43,459 nt of DNA from Flavobacteriaceae bacterium (GCA_030830625.1 JAURMQ010000061.1:1-43459), one strand, 5' to 3'; positions 1-9,269 are shown, counted from the first letter of the stretch. Made by a program: numbers and translations. The notes: generated from the sequence alone by a model not told the origin.

Positions 1-60
1 AATGAAATCTTCTCCCGATACAGGATCCCAACATACTGGATTCCGGTGTGTAAAAGATAT

Positions 61-1779
61 TTAGATATTCCCTTTCTTCATCTCTGCAATGGCATAGTGG
101 GCGGCTCTGGCTGTGAGTGCCATGAAAGTCAAGGATGGATTTTGGGTGGAGGTCGACGTCATACAAGCCCCGTCGGTCACAAAAACATTTTGACAGTGAT
201 GCAATTGATTCCATTTGTTGAGCAAGGAAGTCTTGGGATCATGTCCCATCCTAACCCCTCCCATTTCGTGAATGTCATTTCCAGGCTTACGCTGGTTGTC
301 GGTAGTCTTGATGTTCGTAAAACCGGCTTTGGAATACATTTCGGAAAATTCATCGAAAAAGTCTTGCAGCATTTTTTCATCGTTATCGTCATAATCCACA
401 TCAATGATAAGCTGGGGAATCCCCCAAGGATCGACTAAATTTTCATCCAGATGAACCCGATTGCTTTCCTTGGGCAATGTCTCTCCCATCATGTGAGAGT
501 TGACACTCCATACATCGCTTTCTTTTACATTCAGAAGATTATGGTAGAGATCCTCTCCCATAGAATCAACGTCATAAACCATTTTCTTACGGGCTCCAAA
601 ACCGGCGGCATAGCCCCTGAGGAAATCTGTTTCCTGACGATACACATTTCTAAAACGCGGCAGATAGGCTGAGGTGGGTTTTCGTCCGTCCACCCTCCGG
701 TCTTTATGCCCCTGGTGAGTGGCAGTTATCACCCCCCTATAATTATGAAAGGCAATGTATTTACCCAACAGTCCACTGTCATTACCCAGTCCGTTGGGAA
801 ATCGATCGGACTTTGAATTCAACAGTATTAAGTTGGTATTGAGCGTAGAAGCATTGAGAAAAATTACTTTGGCAAAATATTCAGTGGTGGTTTTGGTATG
901 CGCATCGATCACCCTCACCCCAATGGCTTTTTTCTGATGCTCATCATAAAGGATGGAATGAACCACACTGTCGGTTTTTAAGGTTAAATTTCCGGTCTTC
1001 ATGGCCCATGGAATCAACGTAGAATTGGCATTGAAATACCCTCCAAAAGGACAGCCTCTTTGACAAATATTTCGACTGGCACAAAGTCCTCTTCCCTGCG
1101 CTACAAAAATGGGTTTACTTTCGGTGAGATGCGCACACCTTCCATAAATAACATGGCGATCCTGATAATGTTTTTTCATCTGTTCACCGAAGTAATCCTC
1201 AACACAATTGTTTCCAAAAGGTCTGAGAAAGTCTCCATCGGGAAGGATGTCCAGGCCATCTTTATTGCCACTCACCCCAACAAATTTTTCAACATAGGTG
1301 TACCAAGAGTCGAGATCATTGTATCGAATGGGCCAATCTACGGCAAAACCATCACGGGCAGGACCTTCAAAATCCAATTGACTCCAACGTTGAACCTGTC
1401 GGGCCCACATGATTGATTTTCCCCCTACTTGATATCCTCGAATCCACTCAAAAGGTTTGGCCTGTACATAGGGGTGTTCTGCGTCTTTGACAAAAAAGTG
1501 CATTGCGTCTTCCCGAAAAGCATAGCAACTGTTGGCAATTGGATTTTCTACGCGAATCTTGGCCGGAACATCACCGCGATGTTTGAATTCCCATGGCCGC
1601 ATATGGGTGGTGGGGTAATCTTTTAAGTGTTCAACATTTCTGCCCCGTTCAATAAGCAAAGTCGTAAACCCTTGCTCACAAAACTCTTTTGCGGCCCATC
1701 CTCCAGACATACCCGCTCCAATTACTATAGAATCGAAATGATTTTCTTTGACCATCTTTTTGCGCTTATACGGGGACAC
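61..1779 (-). CDS. GMC-family FAD oxidoreductase (gluconate 2-dehydrogenase large-subunit type)
   Basis: Probably oxidises a sugar or polyol alcohol group using bound FAD. The N-terminus has the dinucleotide-binding motif VIGAGMSGGWAA near residues 19-30 followed by an acidic strand end (LLIERG). A Cys-rich stretch (GLCASRNICQRGCPFGG, about residues 233-249) and the C-terminal block STSTQNPSLTFMALTARAA are typical of the 2-keto-gluconate/gluconate dehydrogenase flavoprotein branch of GMC enzymes. The 572-aa length is normal for that branch. The start overlaps the end of the upstream small-subunit gene by 14 nt; an in-frame ATG at 1755 (MVKENHF) would instead leave a 10-nt gap and is equally plausible. 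The pairing with the small subunit supports a two-protein dehydrogenase; no cytochrome c subunit is visible. Family assignment is firm, the substrate is unknown. Confidence 0.88.
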   Translation of the reverse strand: MSPYKRKKMVKENHFDSIVIGAGMSGGWAAKEFCEQGFTTLLIERGRNVEHLKDYPTTHMRPWEFKHRGDVPAKIRVENPIANSCYAFREDAMHFFVKDAEHPYVQAKPFEWIRGYQVGGKSIMWARQVQRWSQLDFEGPARDGFAVDWPIRYNDLDSWYTYVEKFVGVSGNKDGLDILPDGDFLRPFGNNCVEDYFGEQMKKHYQDRHVIYGRCAHLTESKPIFVAQGRGLCASRNICQRGCPFGGYFNANSTLIPWAMKTGNLTLKTDSVVHSILYDEHQKKAIGVRVIDAHTKTTTEYFAKVIFLNASTLNTNLILLNSKSDRFPNGLGNDSGLLGKYIAFHNYRGVITATHQGHKDRRVDGRKPTSAYLPRFRNVYRQETDFLRGYAAGFGARKKMVYDVDSMGEDLYHNLLNVKESDVWSVNSHMMGETLPKESNRVHLDENLVDPWGIPQLIIDVDYDDNDEKMLQDFFDEFSEMYSKAGFTNIKTTDNQRKPGNDIHEMGGVRMGHDPKTSLLNKWNQLHHCQNVFVTDGACMTSTSTQNPSLTFMALTARAAHYAIAEMKKGNI

Positions 1780-2260
1780 ACCCCAAATGTCGGTTGGGGA
1801 TAAATTCGTATTTTAGATACTCTGTCATAAAACGTTCAGAAGTCATAAAGTGACGCATCGACCATTGACGATTTTTGCGCATAAAAAACCCTAACTCCGC
1901 TTGAGCCTCCAAAGCCTTGACCACAATTCTGCTTTGCGTCTCTTGATCCAGCTCGGTAAAATCTTTGGAATGGGTTTCCTTTACCCCCCTTTTTAGAGAA
2001 GACAAACCCAATAGGTATTCTTCCGTCTGCTGAAGCGTTAGCCCCCCTTCAACTTGATTTAAAATAAACTGAAGCCGGGTCTCGGGGGTAGGAAAAGAAT
2101 TACTTTGGGAGGGCATAATGATTTCGGAAAGGGCACAGATCAAGCGCTGATCTTCGTCTTTGAATGAGGAGAGTCCCTGAGGCGAATACCTACAGTGGCT
2201 GAAGACCGTAACCCCTGCCAGGCCCAGTGCAATCGTTTGAACTGCTTTTCTTCTTTCCAT
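1766..2260 (-). CDS. Gluconate 2-dehydrogenase subunit 3-type small subunit, Tat-like signal
   Basis: A 164-aa protein starting MERRKAVQTIALGLAG, which has twin arginines followed by a hydrophobic stretch and looks like a twin-arginine export signal. The rest resembles the gluconate 2-dehydrogenase subunit 3 family (blocks LICALSEIIMPSQ and YLLGLSSLKRG), whose members escort or stabilise a GMC flavoprotein. The flavoprotein gene follows directly with a 14-nt overlap, so the two are very likely co-translated and exported together, since the flavoprotein has no signal of its own. The start codon lies only 4 nt after a perfect TAnnTTTG box at 2265-2272 (minus strand). Confidence 0.8.
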   Translation of the reverse strand: MERRKAVQTIALGLAGVTVFSHCRYSPQGLSSFKDEDQRLICALSEIIMPSQSNSFPTPETRLQFILNQVEGGLTLQQTEEYLLGLSSLKRGVKETHSKDFTELDQETQSRIVVKALEAQAELGFFMRKNRQWSMRHFMTSERFMTEYLKYEFIPNRHLGCVPV

Positions 2261-2264
2261 TCCT

Positions 2265-2272
2265 CAAATATA
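2265..2272 (-). promoter_or_regulatory. Bacteroidota -7 promoter box (TATATTTG) for the GMC operon
   Basis: On the minus strand the sequence reads TATATTTG, a full match to the Bacteroidota TAnnTTTG element, ending 4 nt before the ATG at 2260. No convincing -33 TTTG is at the usual spacing. If used, the mRNA would be leaderless or nearly so. Confidence 0.4.
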
Positions 2273-2312
2273 CATTTAATCCTAAAACCGTCCGAAAAAT
2301 TCAAATGCATCC

Positions 2313-3155
2313 TTATAATGAGTCCAAGGGGTTGGCCATCCCATGTTTTAAAAGATTCGTAAATCGAGTATAGCGCTCAGTAGTTTTTAGGGAGTGGTGT
2401 CCCAAAAAATATTGGACATACCGAATGTCGATTCCTTTTTCTATTTGATGTATCGCATAGGAATGTCGTAACACATAATGCGTTACATTTTTTTGAATCG
2501 TGGCGGCCCGTGCATATTTTTTGATAAAATTCTGAATGCTTTTTACCGCGTATTTCTCCGTTTTTTGACCTTCAAAAAGATAGTACTTTGGACCATAAGC
2601 GCTGTAGTATTTCCTTAAGCTTTGGAATAGGGATTTCGGAAGTGGCACAGTACGGTATTTTTGGTCTTTCGGAGACCGAATAATAAGACGCATGGCCTTA
2701 GGATCTATATCCTTTAGTACTAATGAAATCACCTCCGAAACCCTCAAGCCACATCCATACAGGATTTTCAAAACACAAAGATGCTTTAGATTATTACAAT
2801 GAGACAAAAGACTCCTCACCTCCGAAGCCGTTAAATAGTTTGGGGGAGATTCAGATTTCCGCTTGGGATAGAGCGAAGAAAGATTCAATTTCTGTTTGAA
2901 GTAAAACACATAAAACTTGTCAATGGTAGCCAAGATTTGTTTTTGATAGGCTACACTGATATCCTCCTGTATCTGAAGATGCCGAATATAACTGCGGACG
3001 TGGAGGATCGAAATTTGCTCTAATTCATAATCCTTAAAGGCGGTCAAAAACTTGATGAGGGCATTTTTATAGGTCTTGACGGTAGAGGTAGCATAGTGGT
3101 GAGCACACAACTTTTCTGTAAAATCAGACACAATGCTTTTGATGTTGGGGCACAT
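2313..3155 (-). CDS. Tyrosine recombinase (XerC/D-like integrase)
   Basis: A 280-aa site-specific recombinase with an N-terminal SAM-like core-binding domain (about residues 5-95) and a C-terminal catalytic domain. Visible catalytic residues are box I Arg138 in CGLRVSE, Arg230 in YVLRH, His253 in LGHHSL and nucleophile Tyr262 in TTERYTR. The usual box II histidine (HxxR) is Tyr227 here, with a histidine one residue earlier (THYVLRH). There is no IntI-type insertion between boxes I and II. It is transcribed away from the adhesin/SprF module, and the nearer 78-bp repeat lies about 325 bp upstream of its start. It stands alone with no excisionase, relaxase or phage genes nearby. It may be a resident or cassette-specific recombinase; XerC/D housekeeping duty is less likely given the position beside repeats. 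Confidence 0.88.
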   Translation of the reverse strand: MCPNIKSIVSDFTEKLCAHHYATSTVKTYKNALIKFLTAFKDYELEQISILHVRSYIRHLQIQEDISVAYQKQILATIDKFYVFYFKQKLNLSSLYPKRKSESPPNYLTASEVRSLLSHCNNLKHLCVLKILYGCGLRVSEVISLVLKDIDPKAMRLIIRSPKDQKYRTVPLPKSLFQSLRKYYSAYGPKYYLFEGQKTEKYAVKSIQNFIKKYARAATIQKNVTHYVLRHSYAIHQIEKGIDIRYVQYFLGHHSLKTTERYTRFTNLLKHGMANPLDSL

Positions 3156-3262
3156 AACATTCGTTTTTAGTGAATTAATTATACGCTTAAATTTAATGTA
3201 TTAAATTGAATTTCAAAATATTAAAAAAAAATCAAAAAAATGGATAAACGCCATAATTTGAA

Positions 3263-3292
3263 AATGGGTGATCCATTTTTAGATCACCTATT
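3263..3292. promoter_or_regulatory. 11-bp inverted repeat upstream of the recombinase gene
   Basis: Left arm AATGGGTGATC (3263-3273) and right arm GATCACCTATT (3282-3292) pair over 11 positions, with one G-T pair and an 8-nt loop. It lies about 108 bp upstream of the recombinase start and has no T-run beside it, so an operator or recombinase arm site fits better than a terminator. Nothing else is recognisable in 3156-3480 beyond AT-rich sequence. Confidence 0.4.
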
Positions 3293-3480
3293 TAATACTC
3301 CATTAAAAAAAAGTACGTATTTGACTGCCCAAAAAACCAATCAAAACTCCCACACCCCCTTTACAAAGACCTCCATTTAGGGTACCTCTAAAGACCTTTT
3401 TAGCTCAATGATGACAGTGATTTACAGTGGATAGGATAGGTCCCAACCTTGTGGAGCTGTTGTTATGTAAAATATCAAAA

Positions 3481-3558
3481 GCCCTAACCTACACAGAAAA
3501 ACCGTTCTACAAAATCCAACTTACCTTCAAGCATTAAGATCGTTAGGGAAGTTTTTAG
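3481..3558 (+). repeat. 78-bp direct repeat, copy 1 (recombinase-proximal)
   Basis: Matches 9270-9347 in the same orientation at 75 of 78 positions, differing only at 3531, 3532 and 3541. Near its ends it has a 7-bp inverted pair, CCCTAAC (3482-3488) and GTTAGGG (3542-3548), enclosing 53 nt. It begins 62 bp past the sprF stop and lies about 325 bp from the recombinase start. The two copies exactly bracket the adhesin and SprF genes. It could be a recombination site, a small dispersed element, or the scar of a duplication. Confidence 0.93.
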
Positions 3559-3620
3559 CTTATCTCTCTGAATACATTGTCGAAGTATACACTTAAAAAA
3601 CCTCATCTTTCCTCTTGGAT

Positions 3621-4538
3621 TTAAAAATTAAACTTGAGGAAAATTTCGTTCCCACTTTTCTGTACCTCCACGTCATTTGATGCCCCTCTAAAATCATAGG
3701 CATAGGCCAATGATAATCCGAACTTGGTTTTGAAAATGGCCATTACATTCATATATCTGGTGCTTTTGTAACCACCCCCTACTTCAATGAGGCCTTTGTA
3801 ATCATAGGTTCCTCCAAAATGAAGTGTATTGCCTATCCCCGGAATGATATTGGAACTGATAAAAGGGTTGATCGAGGAGTCTACTGTGCCTACCCCCCCA
3901 ATTTTATAGCCTGCCAATAAATAGGTGGAGGGTTTCTCATCTCCAATAAATGATTCATTGTCGGTGTACTTGATGGGATTCAGGAAATTGGGTATGGAAA
4001 AGGAAACATAAAACTTTTGTGTTTTGTAGAGACCTCCAAATCCAAATACAGGATAGGTCTCTTTGGTGATGTCGGGAATAGCAGAATTAGGAGCATTGGT
4101 CAAACGTTGTATTGCCTCTACGTCTGTGAATTTAGTATGTGCCCCTGCCTTTATTCCCAATGATAGGGTTTTACCCGCTCCTACAGTGAGTTGATAACTG
4201 GCATCTACAGAGTAGAGGGTTCGCTCGTCAATAAAAACTTTATTGTTGATTATAGAGAGTCCAAATGCTAGATTCTTTTTGGGATTACCACTTAAGTAGA
4301 AATAATTCATCTTGGGCGCGCCACTAACCCCTTGCCAAGTGGATCGTGTAGTAAAGGAGAGAACCCTTCCCTCTGAACCTGCATAGGCGGGATTAAAAGC
4401 GTTCATATTGAAACGCTCCATCAATAGGTTTTCGTTTACTTGGGCAAAAGAAACATTAATGAATGTAGCAGACAGGAAAAGGTACAGTAGCTTTCTTTTT
4501 TTCAATGCTTTAAATTTTAGTTGAAGATGTAAAGCCAT
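3621..4538 (-). CDS. PorP/SprF family type IX secretion outer-membrane protein
   Basis: A 305-aa protein of the PorP/SprF family, outer-membrane barrels that work with the T9SS and are usually encoded next to one large adhesin that they help secrete or anchor. The signal peptide ends ...FINVSFAQ. The family hallmark follows directly (ENLLMERFNMNAFNPAYAGSEG, here given as key residues FNPAYAGSEG), then alternating beta-strands to a C-terminal phenylalanine (FLKFNF). The ATG at 4538 overlaps the adhesin stop by 22 nt. A TTG at 4505 would start MKKRKLLYLFLS 11 nt after that stop, giving a more typical signal peptide, and may be the real start. It is the second gene of a two-gene operon enclosed by direct repeats. 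Assignment is firm. Confidence 0.88.
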   Translation of the reverse strand: MALHLQLKFKALKKRKLLYLFLSATFINVSFAQVNENLLMERFNMNAFNPAYAGSEGRVLSFTTRSTWQGVSGAPKMNYFYLSGNPKKNLAFGLSIINNKVFIDERTLYSVDASYQLTVGAGKTLSLGIKAGAHTKFTDVEAIQRLTNAPNSAIPDITKETYPVFGFGGLYKTQKFYVSFSIPNFLNPIKYTDNESFIGDEKPSTYLLAGYKIGGVGTVDSSINPFISSNIIPGIGNTLHFGGTYDYKGLIEVGGGYKSTRYMNVMAIFKTKFGLSLAYAYDFRGASNDVEVQKSGNEIFLKFNF

Positions 4539-7500
4539 CCTTGTTCTACCTGTGTTTCGTCTCCCCTGTCAATCATATACATATACGGTCCTGTCGGTAG
4601 CGGTTTGCCATTCTTACCTTTCCCATCCCAGTCATTTTTGTAATTCCACGACTCATAGACGACCTCTCCTGTAGGACTGTATATTTTCACATTGGCCGAT
4701 GGGTATTTGTCAATATTCACAATCCTCCATTTGGCTTCTTCATCTGGTTGGTTGGGCGTTAACAGCTCAGATACAAATATTGGAATTACTTCCTCTCCTG
4801 CATCATTGATTATAAGATCCTCAGGGAATCCATCATTATTGTCATCCTCATCTTCATTGTCTCCTATGCCGTCTCCATCGGTATCTTTACTCTCATTGGG
4901 ATCGGTAGGGAAGTCATCAAACTCATCAAGGATACCATCATTGTCTGCATCCATATCGGTATTGTCTCCTATTCCGTCTCCATCACTATCGATACATTCT
5001 CTCTCATTGAATGGGAAAAGGTCTTCCTGATCCAAACAGCCATCATTGTCATCGTCCGTATCGATACAATCTGGAATTAGATCGCTATCGTAATCCCTTG
5101 GCTTACTGAATCTCTTAAGCGGATCACTCTCACATTCTATTTCGTCTAAATCGGAATAGCCATCTCCGTCATCATCATCATCGGCATTATTTCCAATGCC
5201 GTCTTTATCGGTATCTAAGTTTTCGGTATCGTCTAATGGAAAGGCATCTTTTTTATCCTCTACACCATCGTTATCGTCATCTTTATCTTTGTTATTGCCT
5301 ATTCCATCGCCATCGGTATCTAACCATTCTCCAGGGTTTAATGGGAATGCATCATCATCATCCGAATAACTATCATTATCGTCATCGGTATCAGCGTTAT
5401 TTCCAATACCATCTATATCGGTATCTAACCACTCATTTGGGTCGAATGGGAAACTGTCTACTCCATCATCATATCCGTCATTATCATTATCGCTATCACA
5501 TAGATCGCCTATACCATCCGTATCACTGTCTTTTTGATCAGGATTATAATCATAAGGACAATTGTCAGAACCGTTGGCTATTCCATCCCCATCGATATCA
5601 GGATCACAAGCGTCTCCTACACCATCTCCATCGGTGTCAGCCTGGTCAGCATTTGCAGTGGAAGGACAGTTGTCGTTTATACCCGTAATGCCATCATTGT
5701 CTGGATCTTTCTGACTCTCAGCACAGCCATTAACGTCAACTGATGCTCCCCCGGGGGTATTGGGACATTTATCTAATAGGTCGTTGACCCCGTCAGCGTC
5801 AGTATCACCGTGGAGACTCACCGTATTATTTGATTGGGTGGTTGAGGCTGTCGCTGCGCCTGAATCATAAATGGAGTTAATAATTGGAACTACCCTAACA
5901 GTCTCACTACCATTTATTGCTCCTGAGATAGGAAGACCTAGGGTATAAGTGTTACCATTAACCGATATACTCGATGGAGTGGTTGAGGAAAGTGTCGCTG
6001 TTCCACCACTTATGGAAAGGGCAAAGTCACTCACCTCTATGGGGAGGGTATTGGAAGCATCCGCGCTAATGTAGACTGGCTCACTAAAGGTTACATTTAT
6101 TGACCCATTATCGTTTGAAAGGGTCGTGGCGGTAATCACAGGTGGCTCATTAATATCATTGACATTTACAGTAAGCGCCTTAGAGAAGGTATTGCTTCCA
6201 TCACTGGCTTGAACATAAATGTTTAATGTTGGGGTGGTCTCATAGTCTATAGTTCCATTTACTAAAAGCTGAGTGCCTGAGATCGTAAAAGATGAGTTAT
6301 GTTGATCGTTAGTACCGTTACCTGGTACTAGACTAAATGTAAAATCGGTAGTGTCTGAGTCTGTAGCAGTAAGTGAAGCAACTACAGTTCCTATTACAGG
6401 TTCTTCGTCGATGCTTGTTGTTGATTTAAAAGTATTTGAATTTGAAGAATTTAGTGAATTGTAATTCAAAATAATCTCATCTGATGATAACGCTCGATTG
6501 TATATTGATGCAAATTTTATTTTCCCTTTTTGATAGTATCCATTATTATAACCTTGAGAAATCCTAATGTCTGAGTTTTGAACATTATGACCACTTGGAG
6601 TATCGGATGCAATTTGAACCCCATTCATCCATAAAGATCTCCTTACACCATCAAATTGAGCAATCAAATATACCCACTGGTTGGTAATCGCCACATTTGA
6701 AATATCTAAATCGTTATTCCACCAATAATGCCTTAATCCATTTCCCAAAGTTCGAAATGCATTGGATAGATTAGTTGAACCAAAACCACCAATAGTTAAA
6801 AGTCCTAAATCTTCATTTCCCCAATTCGGTAGGGTCACGAACAAACCTATAGAATAACTTTGATTCCCAATTGGAATGTTGCTACCATTTGATTTTGTGA
6901 AATAGCCATTATTCCCTGTGTCAAAATATTTATTTGTACTATCAAAATTTATGCTACCCGAATTCTGCATGGTAACATCATTTCCGTTTCCACTCAAATC
7001 ATACCATATATTACCTGCACCAGAATATGATTCGGAACTTCTAGTATCAAGATGTAAAACTAATCCATCAGTTACCACCACACTTGCTACCTCAAATCCT
7101 AAATCTATTATTGGTTCTAAAACGTTTGTAACGCTTACTGTGAAAGCTTTCTCAAAGTCAGAAGAACCATCACTTACTTTAAGATAAATATTATAACTCG
7201 TTTTGGTTTCATAGTCAAGAGTTGAATTAGTAAGAAGTGACGTTCCACTAATTGTGAAACTTCCATTATCATCATCTTGTGCATCTCCACTGGAAGTAAA
7301 AGAAAAGGTGAGAGAGCTAATTGACGTATCGGAGTCAGTGGCAGAAAGGGTGCCAATTAAACTTCCAATGGGTACAGTTTCTGATATTGTATTGGAAGTT
7401 AAACTTATATCTGTTGGAGGAATGTCATTTAATGCAAAATAGTTTTGACTAACTTGATTTGAGCTCAGTTTTGATCCATAAATTAAAATTGATTTTACTT

Positions 7501-9145
7501 TGCCATTAAAAAAAAGTGTTGAACCCGCTCTTGAGCCTATATAAAAATGATAGTTCCCAAAATTCAACGAATTGGAAGTACTTGTTCCAGTTGGGTAACT
7601 ACCTGATGGTTGAACTGAATAATTGAGTAAATTCCCATCTAAATAGGTTAACCTTCCTGAAGGGTCATCTACTGAACTAAAAATATTAGTTTGTTGATGC
7701 CAGTCGTTTAAGATATTTGCCTCATAGTTTCGATAAATACCCGCTCTGTCATGATTAGTATGGTGAAGGTTATTTACATAACCACCACCTCCCTCTTGAT
7801 TTGCTAGACCAAAACCTCCAACATTTGTATTCCAGTTTTCACTATGTTCAAAGGTTATTTCAGTTTTGTTAGTATTTTCTGCTAACATATTCATCTGAAC
7901 CGTTACATGATCATACTGGCTTAGATCAAGACTTGAAACTGTTCTTGCGTAATCATTTGTCCCATCAAAATCAAAAAATCCAGAAAGGTCAAATGTTGGT
8001 CCATTAAGATTAAAGTCATTGTTATTTCCTGAGAGATCATACCAAACTGTCCCTGTTCCAGGATAAGACGATTTATTACTGGCATCTAGATATAGCACCA
8101 CATTATCGGTTACAATATCAGGAACTAACTCTGTAGTATTATTTGATTGTGTTGTACATACAGTATCGCCTGAAACGGAAAAGATCGCATTTGAAACTGG
8201 AAGGATAGTTAATATCTCATCTCCATCTGTAGTTCCAGAAAGAGGAATTCCAAGACCAATTGTTGATCCACTTACACTTATGCTTGATGGTGTTACAGAA
8301 GATAAAGAAGCAGAACCTCCAGATATAGATAATTCGAAATCAGAAACTTCTAAGGTTGATGTTGCATTAGCTGAACCCCCATAGACATTATCAGAAAAAG
8401 TGACTGAGACGGTTGAGTTATCAAGAGTAATTTTGATTTGTGATATTTCAGGAGTAGGAGCTGAGTTAGTATTATAGTTGAATAATTGGGTAACTTCATT
8501 GTCAGTTAATGCTACATTCCAAATTACAACATCATCCATAGCACCAGTGAAAAATATGCCACTTTGATTCATTTGTGCCCTTGCAATTGCAAGACCATAT
8601 GTTGATATATTAAAGATATTTGACTTATTAAATGTGTTTATAAGAACACCGTCTCTGTGAACTTTTCTTTGACTTCCGTTATAGGAAAAAACATAGTGAT
8701 GCCATTGACCATCATAATGGTAATTGCTATTAAATGTATTAAAACCTTCATTACATCTATTAAAATTTAAATTAGGCCCTAATCTTATCACAGGGCCAGC
8801 ATTTGAATTACAATTTTGATTGCCAAGACCTAAAATATCAACCGTGGCATTGTTTGTAGACTTTATCCATGCACTTATAGTAAATGTATTAGTGAATTGA
8901 TTAGCCATTGAATTACTCGTATAGAAATAGTCATTTCCATCAAATTCATATGCCGAATTACAATTCCCAAATCTATCGATGGTTAGTGAAGGATCACCTG
9001 TAGCAGTGGCATTAAAATTATTTCCACTAGTATCATTTGAATTGCCTGAAAAATCATACTTTCCAACAATATTATTTGTTTGTGGTAACTGAGAAAAAGC
9101 GAAAGTAGCTATTAAACTAAAAATTAATAAAATAATATTCTTCAC
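4517..9145 (-). CDS. Large secreted adhesin-like protein with LamG, cadherin-like and TSP3 repeats and a T9SS C-terminal domain
   Basis: A 1542-aa surface or secreted protein. In order: signal peptide (1-18, ending TFAFS), a LamG/concanavalin-like domain (about 25-225), a SwmB/Ig-like repeat (232-342), a second LamG (345-570), a cadherin-like repeat (575-680), a third LamG (690-900), a second cadherin-like repeat (905-1000), a second SwmB-like repeat (1000-1105), a long run of calcium-binding thrombospondin type 3 repeats (about 1110-1450) rich in DxDxDG, and a final domain (1455-1542) with VKIYSPTGEVVYES and NGKPLPTGPYMY, as in gliding-associated type B sorting domains. The SwmB-like units and LamG 2 and 3 are clear internal duplications. 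The in-frame start is GTG; an ATG 2 nt upstream runs straight into TGA. It is paired with SprF and bracketed by 78-bp repeats. Likely role: adhesion to glycans or surfaces; the ligand is unknown. Confidence 0.85.
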   Translation of the reverse strand: MKNIILLIFSLIATFAFSQLPQTNNIVGKYDFSGNSNDTSGNNFNATATGDPSLTIDRFGNCNSAYEFDGNDYFYTSNSMANQFTNTFTISAWIKSTNNATVDILGLGNQNCNSNAGPVIRLGPNLNFNRCNEGFNTFNSNYHYDGQWHHYVFSYNGSQRKVHRDGVLINTFNKSNIFNISTYGLAIARAQMNQSGIFFTGAMDDVVIWNVALTDNEVTQLFNYNTNSAPTPEISQIKITLDNSTVSVTFSDNVYGGSANATSTLEVSDFELSISGGSASLSSVTPSSISVSGSTIGLGIPLSGTTDGDEILTILPVSNAIFSVSGDTVCTTQSNNTTELVPDIVTDNVVLYLDASNKSSYPGTGTVWYDLSGNNNDFNLNGPTFDLSGFFDFDGTNDYARTVSSLDLSQYDHVTVQMNMLAENTNKTEITFEHSENWNTNVGGFGLANQEGGGGYVNNLHHTNHDRAGIYRNYEANILNDWHQQTNIFSSVDDPSGRLTYLDGNLLNYSVQPSGSYPTGTSTSNSLNFGNYHFYIGSRAGSTLFFNGKVKSILIYGSKLSSNQVSQNYFALNDIPPTDISLTSNTISETVPIGSLIGTLSATDSDTSISSLTFSFTSSGDAQDDDNGSFTISGTSLLTNSTLDYETKTSYNIYLKVSDGSSDFEKAFTVSVTNVLEPIIDLGFEVASVVVTDGLVLHLDTRSSESYSGAGNIWYDLSGNGNDVTMQNSGSINFDSTNKYFDTGNNGYFTKSNGSNIPIGNQSYSIGLFVTLPNWGNEDLGLLTIGGFGSTNLSNAFRTLGNGLRHYWWNNDLDISNVAITNQWVYLIAQFDGVRRSLWMNGVQIASDTPSGHNVQNSDIRISQGYNNGYYQKGKIKFASIYNRALSSDEIILNYNSLNSSNSNTFKSTTSIDEEPVIGTVVASLTATDSDTTDFTFSLVPGNGTNDQHNSSFTISGTQLLVNGTIDYETTPTLNIYVQASDGSNTFSKALTVNVNDINEPPVITATTLSNDNGSINVTFSEPVYISADASNTLPIEVSDFALSISGGTATLSSTTPSSISVNGNTYTLGLPISGAINGSETVRVVPIINSIYDSGAATASTTQSNNTVSLHGDTDADGVNDLLDKCPNTPGGASVDVNGCAESQKDPDNDGITGINDNCPSTANADQADTDGDGVGDACDPDIDGDGIANGSDNCPYDYNPDQKDSDTDGIGDLCDSDNDNDGYDDGVDSFPFDPNEWLDTDIDGIGNNADTDDDNDSYSDDDDAFPLNPGEWLDTDGDGIGNNKDKDDDNDGVEDKKDAFPLDDTENLDTDKDGIGNNADDDDDGDGYSDLDEIECESDPLKRFSKPRDYDSDLIPDCIDTDDDNDGCLDQEDLFPFNERECIDSDGDGIGDNTDMDADNDGILDEFDDFPTDPNESKDTDGDGIGDNEDEDDNNDGFPEDLIINDAGEEVIPIFVSELLTPNQPDEEAKWRIVNIDKYPSANVKIYSPTGEVVYESWNYKNDWDGKGKNGKPLPTGPYMYMIDRGDETQVEQGWLYIFN

Positions 9146-9269
9146 ATATATTGATTTACTTAATTAGTAGAAATATGTATAAATATAATGAGTAAATATT
9201 AATTTATGGTATTCGTCCCTTTTAGCATAGGATCTCTAGATTGAGTTAGTTATATGTAATACTAATAGC

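Noticed and set aside
1-60. A possible gene end or start left of the GMC gene
   Set aside because: About 60 bp with no decisive reading frame or motif; too short to call.
3481-3558. The 78-bp repeats as integron attC sites
   Set aside because: CCCTAAC/GTTAGGG keeps the AAC...GTT core of attC R boxes, but the outer base is not the R/Y consensus, no complementary inner L boxes are visible, the recombinase lacks the IntI-specific insertion, and the genes read towards the recombinase.
4692-5688. Plus-strand reading frames opposite the adhesin's TSP3 region
   Set aside because: Their Ser- or His/Tyr-rich low-complexity translations are antisense shadows of the repeated DxDxDG codons.
4830-5815. 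Repetitive DNA resembling an array such as CRISPR
   Set aside because: The periodicity is that of the coding thrombospondin type 3 repeats; units vary in length and have no constant repeat with unique spacers.
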